Below are positions 61,608 through 64,000 of a DNA stretch of 64,000 nt, piece after piece. The position numbers and the translations under genes were made by a program. The notes under the pieces are model-generated. The model had not been told where the DNA came from, did no database searches, and saw only the letters and a list, made by a program, of their open reading frames with translations. How positions within the stretch are numbered: position 1 is the first letter of the stretch; every line of letters begins with the position of its first letter. Source of the stretch: Euphorbia lathyris (Eukaryota > Streptophyta > Magnoliopsida > Malpighiales > Euphorbiaceae); NCBI RefSeq assembly GCF_963576675.1, contig NC_088919.1, positions 41,686,501 through 41,750,500 of the forward strand, written 5' to 3'.

Positions 61608-62696
61608 ATGTCTACACCAGATGAGAGGATTGCTGGGTTAGAAAGAGTCGTAAACAATATCAGCGATCAGTTGACTACAATTTTAGACCAGCTAACTGGG
61701 CTGGCACTGAAGGATAACAAGAGTGGGAGTAAGCATACTCAGAATGACGTGAACACTAGTCCCCACTTCGGGAACGAGGATGACTATCAGGATTACATCC
61801 AGAAACATCTTGAGAAGGAGAAAGTTAAAGAAGAGGAATGGAAGCAGCACATCACTCAGGAGGTGCAGGATTTGCATGGAGGAAGCTCCGGGAGTCAGGA
61901 TTTTTATAATTTGAAGAACTGTTTGTCGGCAACTGCTTTGCCTTTGAAATTTCGGATCCCAGACATGAAGAAGTTCTATGGAACAGGGGATCCTACCGCT
62001 CACATGAATCGGTATGTTGCTGTGATGAAGCACACGATCTTGACTGAGGAGCAAGTCTTGGGGATGTTTAATGCTTATCTGGAGGGAGCTGCCCTCATGT
62101 GGTTTCATGTGTTGCCGTTGGTAACAAAGAGAAATTGAAAGGAACTAGCAAAGGCATTCATTACCCGATATAGCTTCAACACTATATTGGAGGTTACTTT
62201 AAAGGAGCTAGAGAGCACCAAGCAGCATGCGGGGGAGTCCTTGTTTGACTTTGTGGGCAGGTGGAGAGCCAAGGCGGCAGTTATGAAACAAAAACCGTTG
62301 GAGCAGGATCAGGTACGAATGGTAATGGGCAACACGTTGCCGTATATTAAGGAGGAGCTGCGGTATGTGCCTTTCACCAATTTCAATCAAATGTACAACT
62401 ACGCCTTGACGGTTGATGAAGAGCCGAAAATATCTCAAACTAAGCGGAGGAAGTTGGTGGACGGTGCCGGAGGGCCAAGTGCTCACATAGAGCCCGTCAT
62501 AGTAGGAGTGCTTGAACTCAATGCCATCAAGAAAACTAGCCATGGGATGAGCGCAATCGGATCTGGGCTGGAGGAAAATTTTGTGGTGGGGTCATTCTGT
62601 GAATTTGAGGAGGAGTTGTTGGACTCGGATGAGAAGAGGAACGTGGGAAATGGTTCTATCTCGGAGGATCATGCCTGTGTTGAAATTGTTCAGTAG
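61608..62696 (+). pseudogene. Element G Gag-like ORF with a complete capsid domain
   Basis: Start chosen at 61608 (MSTPDERIAGLERVV), although the frame is open from 61443. An N-terminal coiled-coil-like segment (residues 4-30) and an acidic linker lead to a Ty3-type capsid: FRIPDMKKFYGTGDPTAHMN, LEGAALMWFHVLP, ESLFDFVGRWRAKAAVM, MVMGNTLPYIKEELRYV. A TGA at 62136-62138, where the family has Trp, interrupts it, but the same frame continues to the stop at 62694-62696. No zinc knuckle follows. The next ORF overlaps its end by about 26 bases in another frame. Confidence 0.75.
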
Positions 62697-64000
62697 GGTA
62701 GAAGACCCCGAAGCTCATTTGTATGAATATGTGTGTGCTATGTTTAGGGAGCCATACAAAGTAGAAGAAGTCGCTCCATGGTTCTATCTTTCGCTGGTGG
62801 GCGAACCTTTGAAGTGGTTTCAATCGCTACCTAACTCGACTAAGCATGATTGGTCACTGATGTCAAGCTTGTTTTTGATGAAGTACCGAAAAGCCAAAAC
62901 ACAGGCAGGGGAACATAGCGCGATGCAAATTGGGCCTATCAAACGTCTGTTTCCGACTATCAGCAAGTATAATGACGGGAATGACCCCATGGAGCACCTG
63001 CATTTTTATTTGTCGGCTATAGGTCCTCTAGGTTTCAAAGAGGAGGAGATTACGAGTTTGTTTTGCAACTCATTGGCAGGAGAGTCACTGGTGTGGTACA
63101 TGTCTCTTCCAATGCACGTTAAAGCAGATTGGGCAAAAATGATTAAGAGATTCATCAAGAAATACGCCGCATGGGAATGTCCAGAGGAAATGCATGCGTT
63201 ACCCGAAGAGGAGACACCTGAGGCAGTAGTAGCCATGTCTAAGTACACGGGAGATGAGAACCCCATTGATCACATAAACCGTTTCCGTGCCTACATGTTT
63301 GACGCGGGACTCTACCGAAGTGAGTTGGTCCGGCACTTTCCAAAGACACTCATAAGAGAAGCTTTGATGTGGCACCGAATGCTCTCGGCAAAGACAAAAG
63401 GGGACTGGGGATCCCTCATGGAGGCCTTCGTGCAGAGGTATGAGATGTACATTCCGTGGACAGGGTCGTTGGAGGATTTAGAAAGGATCAAGCAATTTCC
63501 CGAGGAAGCATTCGTGGATTATGCTAGAAGATGGAGGTTCAAGTATGCCTCATGTCAGGTCACCTTGAGTGATCAGGAGCAACTTATGTGCATCCGAAAG
63601 GGTGCTATTCCACTCGTGGCTAGAAGAATGAACGGAGTGTTCCTCAAGGACTACGAAGAACTGATAGGTTGGGCTCGGTATGGATCGTCGGACCCTTCCT
63701 ACGTAAATCCGAATGTCCCTCACATAATGGATCTGATGGTCATGGACATTTGGGGAAGTTCCTCCGATGAGGAAGGTATCAATCAGAGAGTTCCGATCAA
63801 CATCTGGGATGAGTCTGATGATGAGTTGGAAATGGTTGTAGGCACCAAAGGAAAGATTCTGCCAGGCTTTGAGATCTTCAACGATGTCACCAGCTGGGGC
63901 AAAGGGGAGGCAAGCTGCTTCGTCGAGGAAATCCTGATGTTAGATCTGAATGCCGAGGAGCAGGTCGTCACAATGGAAGCCACTGTGGGAGCGGTGGATG
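62671..64000 (+). CDS. Element G Gag-like ORF with three capsid-like modules, open at window end
   Basis: Open for 443 codons with no stop, running off the right edge. Three modules of the Gag capsid pattern follow each other. Module 2 (62671-62900) has EDPEAHLYEYVCAM, LVGEPLKWFQSLP and TKHDWSLM. Module 3 (62938-63180) has GNDPMEHLHFYLSAI, LAGESLVWYMSLP and VKADWAKMIKRFIKKY. Module 4 (63214-63680) has DENPIDHINRFRAYM, LIREALMWHRML, KGDWGSLMEAFVQRY and a full C-terminal lobe (EEAFVDYARRWRFKYAS). An acidic tail follows, with no zinc knuckle in view. With the preceding ORF this makes four capsid-like units. The product and role are unknown; it might be the extra ORF1 of Ogre-type elements. Confidence 0.7.
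   Translation, partial: MPVLKLFSRVEDPEAHLYEYVCAMFREPYKVEEVAPWFYLSLVGEPLKWFQSLPNSTKHDWSLMSSLFLMKYRKAKTQAGEHSAMQIGPIKRLFPTISKYNDGNDPMEHLHFYLSAIGPLGFKEEEITSLFCNSLAGESLVWYMSLPMHVKADWAKMIKRFIKKYAAWECPEEMHALPEEETPEAVVAMSKYTGDENPIDHINRFRAYMFDAGLYRSELVRHFPKTLIREALMWHRMLSAKTKGDWGSLMEAFVQRYEMYIPWTGSLEDLERIKQFPEEAFVDYARRWRFKYASCQVTLSDQEQLMCIRKGAIPLVARRMNGVFLKDYEELIGWARYGSSDPSYVNPNVPHIMDLMVMDIWGSSSDEEGINQRVPINIWDESDDELEMVVGTKGKILPGFEIFNDVTSWGKGEASCFVEEILMLDLNAEEQVVTMEATVGAVD

Larger units (their letters stand above)
56989..64000 (+). mobile_element. Ogre/Tat-like Ty3/gypsy retrotransposon (element G), 5' part
   Basis: LTR 56989-59525 (TGTAGACACC...CACCTACA, with TGTAG/CTACA termini), primer-binding site for tRNA-Arg at 59528-59545, a long leader and Gag-like ORFs running off the window. 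The base before 56989 lies inside the antisense ORF of D, so G inserted there; the left target site would be GCAGC (56984-56988). A tRNA-Arg primer, a long LTR and an ORF-rich region before pol fit Ogre-type elements. The right half is outside the window. Confidence 0.75.

Overview
The window is nuclear DNA of a flowering plant, most likely a eudicot. It has spliced host genes with GT-AG introns, plant-only families (a class III peroxidase and a PAM2-containing LARP6), and AT-rich intergenic DNA packed with plant LTR retrotransposons. I cannot name the species. Only three host genes look intact: a LARP6-type RNA-binding protein (10 exons, 4816-8289), a secreted class III peroxidase close to PRX10 (4 exons, 10294-12725) and a small single-exon membrane protein (47115-47456). 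No tRNA, rRNA or CRISPR array was recognised.

Layout. 1-3495: 3' end of a Sirevirus-type Copia element (C, + strand) inserted in the leader of a Ty3/gypsy element whose 5' LTR remains on the minus strand (F, 3577-4099). 4100-13000: the LARP6 and peroxidase genes, with small foldback elements in one intron of each and a short TIR element (9161-9592). 13000-19300: gene-poor, with a second TIR element (14266-14834), a probable peroxidase-promoter relic and a decayed hAT transposase (16.1-19.1 kb, minus). 19301-44764: a full Sirevirus (B, minus strand, TSD TTCTC) split by a second full Sirevirus (A, plus strand, 27379-41000, TSD TTATC), which is itself split by a solo LTR (H, 30846-32649, TSD GAGGT). 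44.8-46.5 kb: a Copia pol fragment. 47.1-47.5 kb: the small membrane protein gene. 47.9-50.8 kb: LINE-type RNase H fragments on both sides of a third TIR element (49605-50195). 51990-56988: a Tat/Retand-like Ty3/gypsy element (D) with an internal pol deletion and an antisense ORF. 56989-64000: an Ogre/Tat-like element (G) that starts inside that antisense ORF; its Gag region runs off the right edge.

How the parts fit. The nesting order (B older than A, A older than H; D older than G; F older than C) follows from the boundaries and target-site duplications. By-eye LTR divergence agrees with it: about 2.4% for B and about 1.3% for A. Each full Sirevirus has Gag and Pol in one frame separated by a UAG, and a third ORF after pol. 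That ORF has its own TATA box about 100 bp upstream of its ATG and lies behind a spacer filled with an ATGCTGAGT-like motif.

Most unusual points: (1) repeated Gag capsid-like modules in element G; (2) the separately promoted, apparently nuclear third ORF of the Sireviruses; (3) arrays of GC-rich palindromes just upstream of the TATA box in three unrelated elements; (4) an antisense ORF behind pol in element D.
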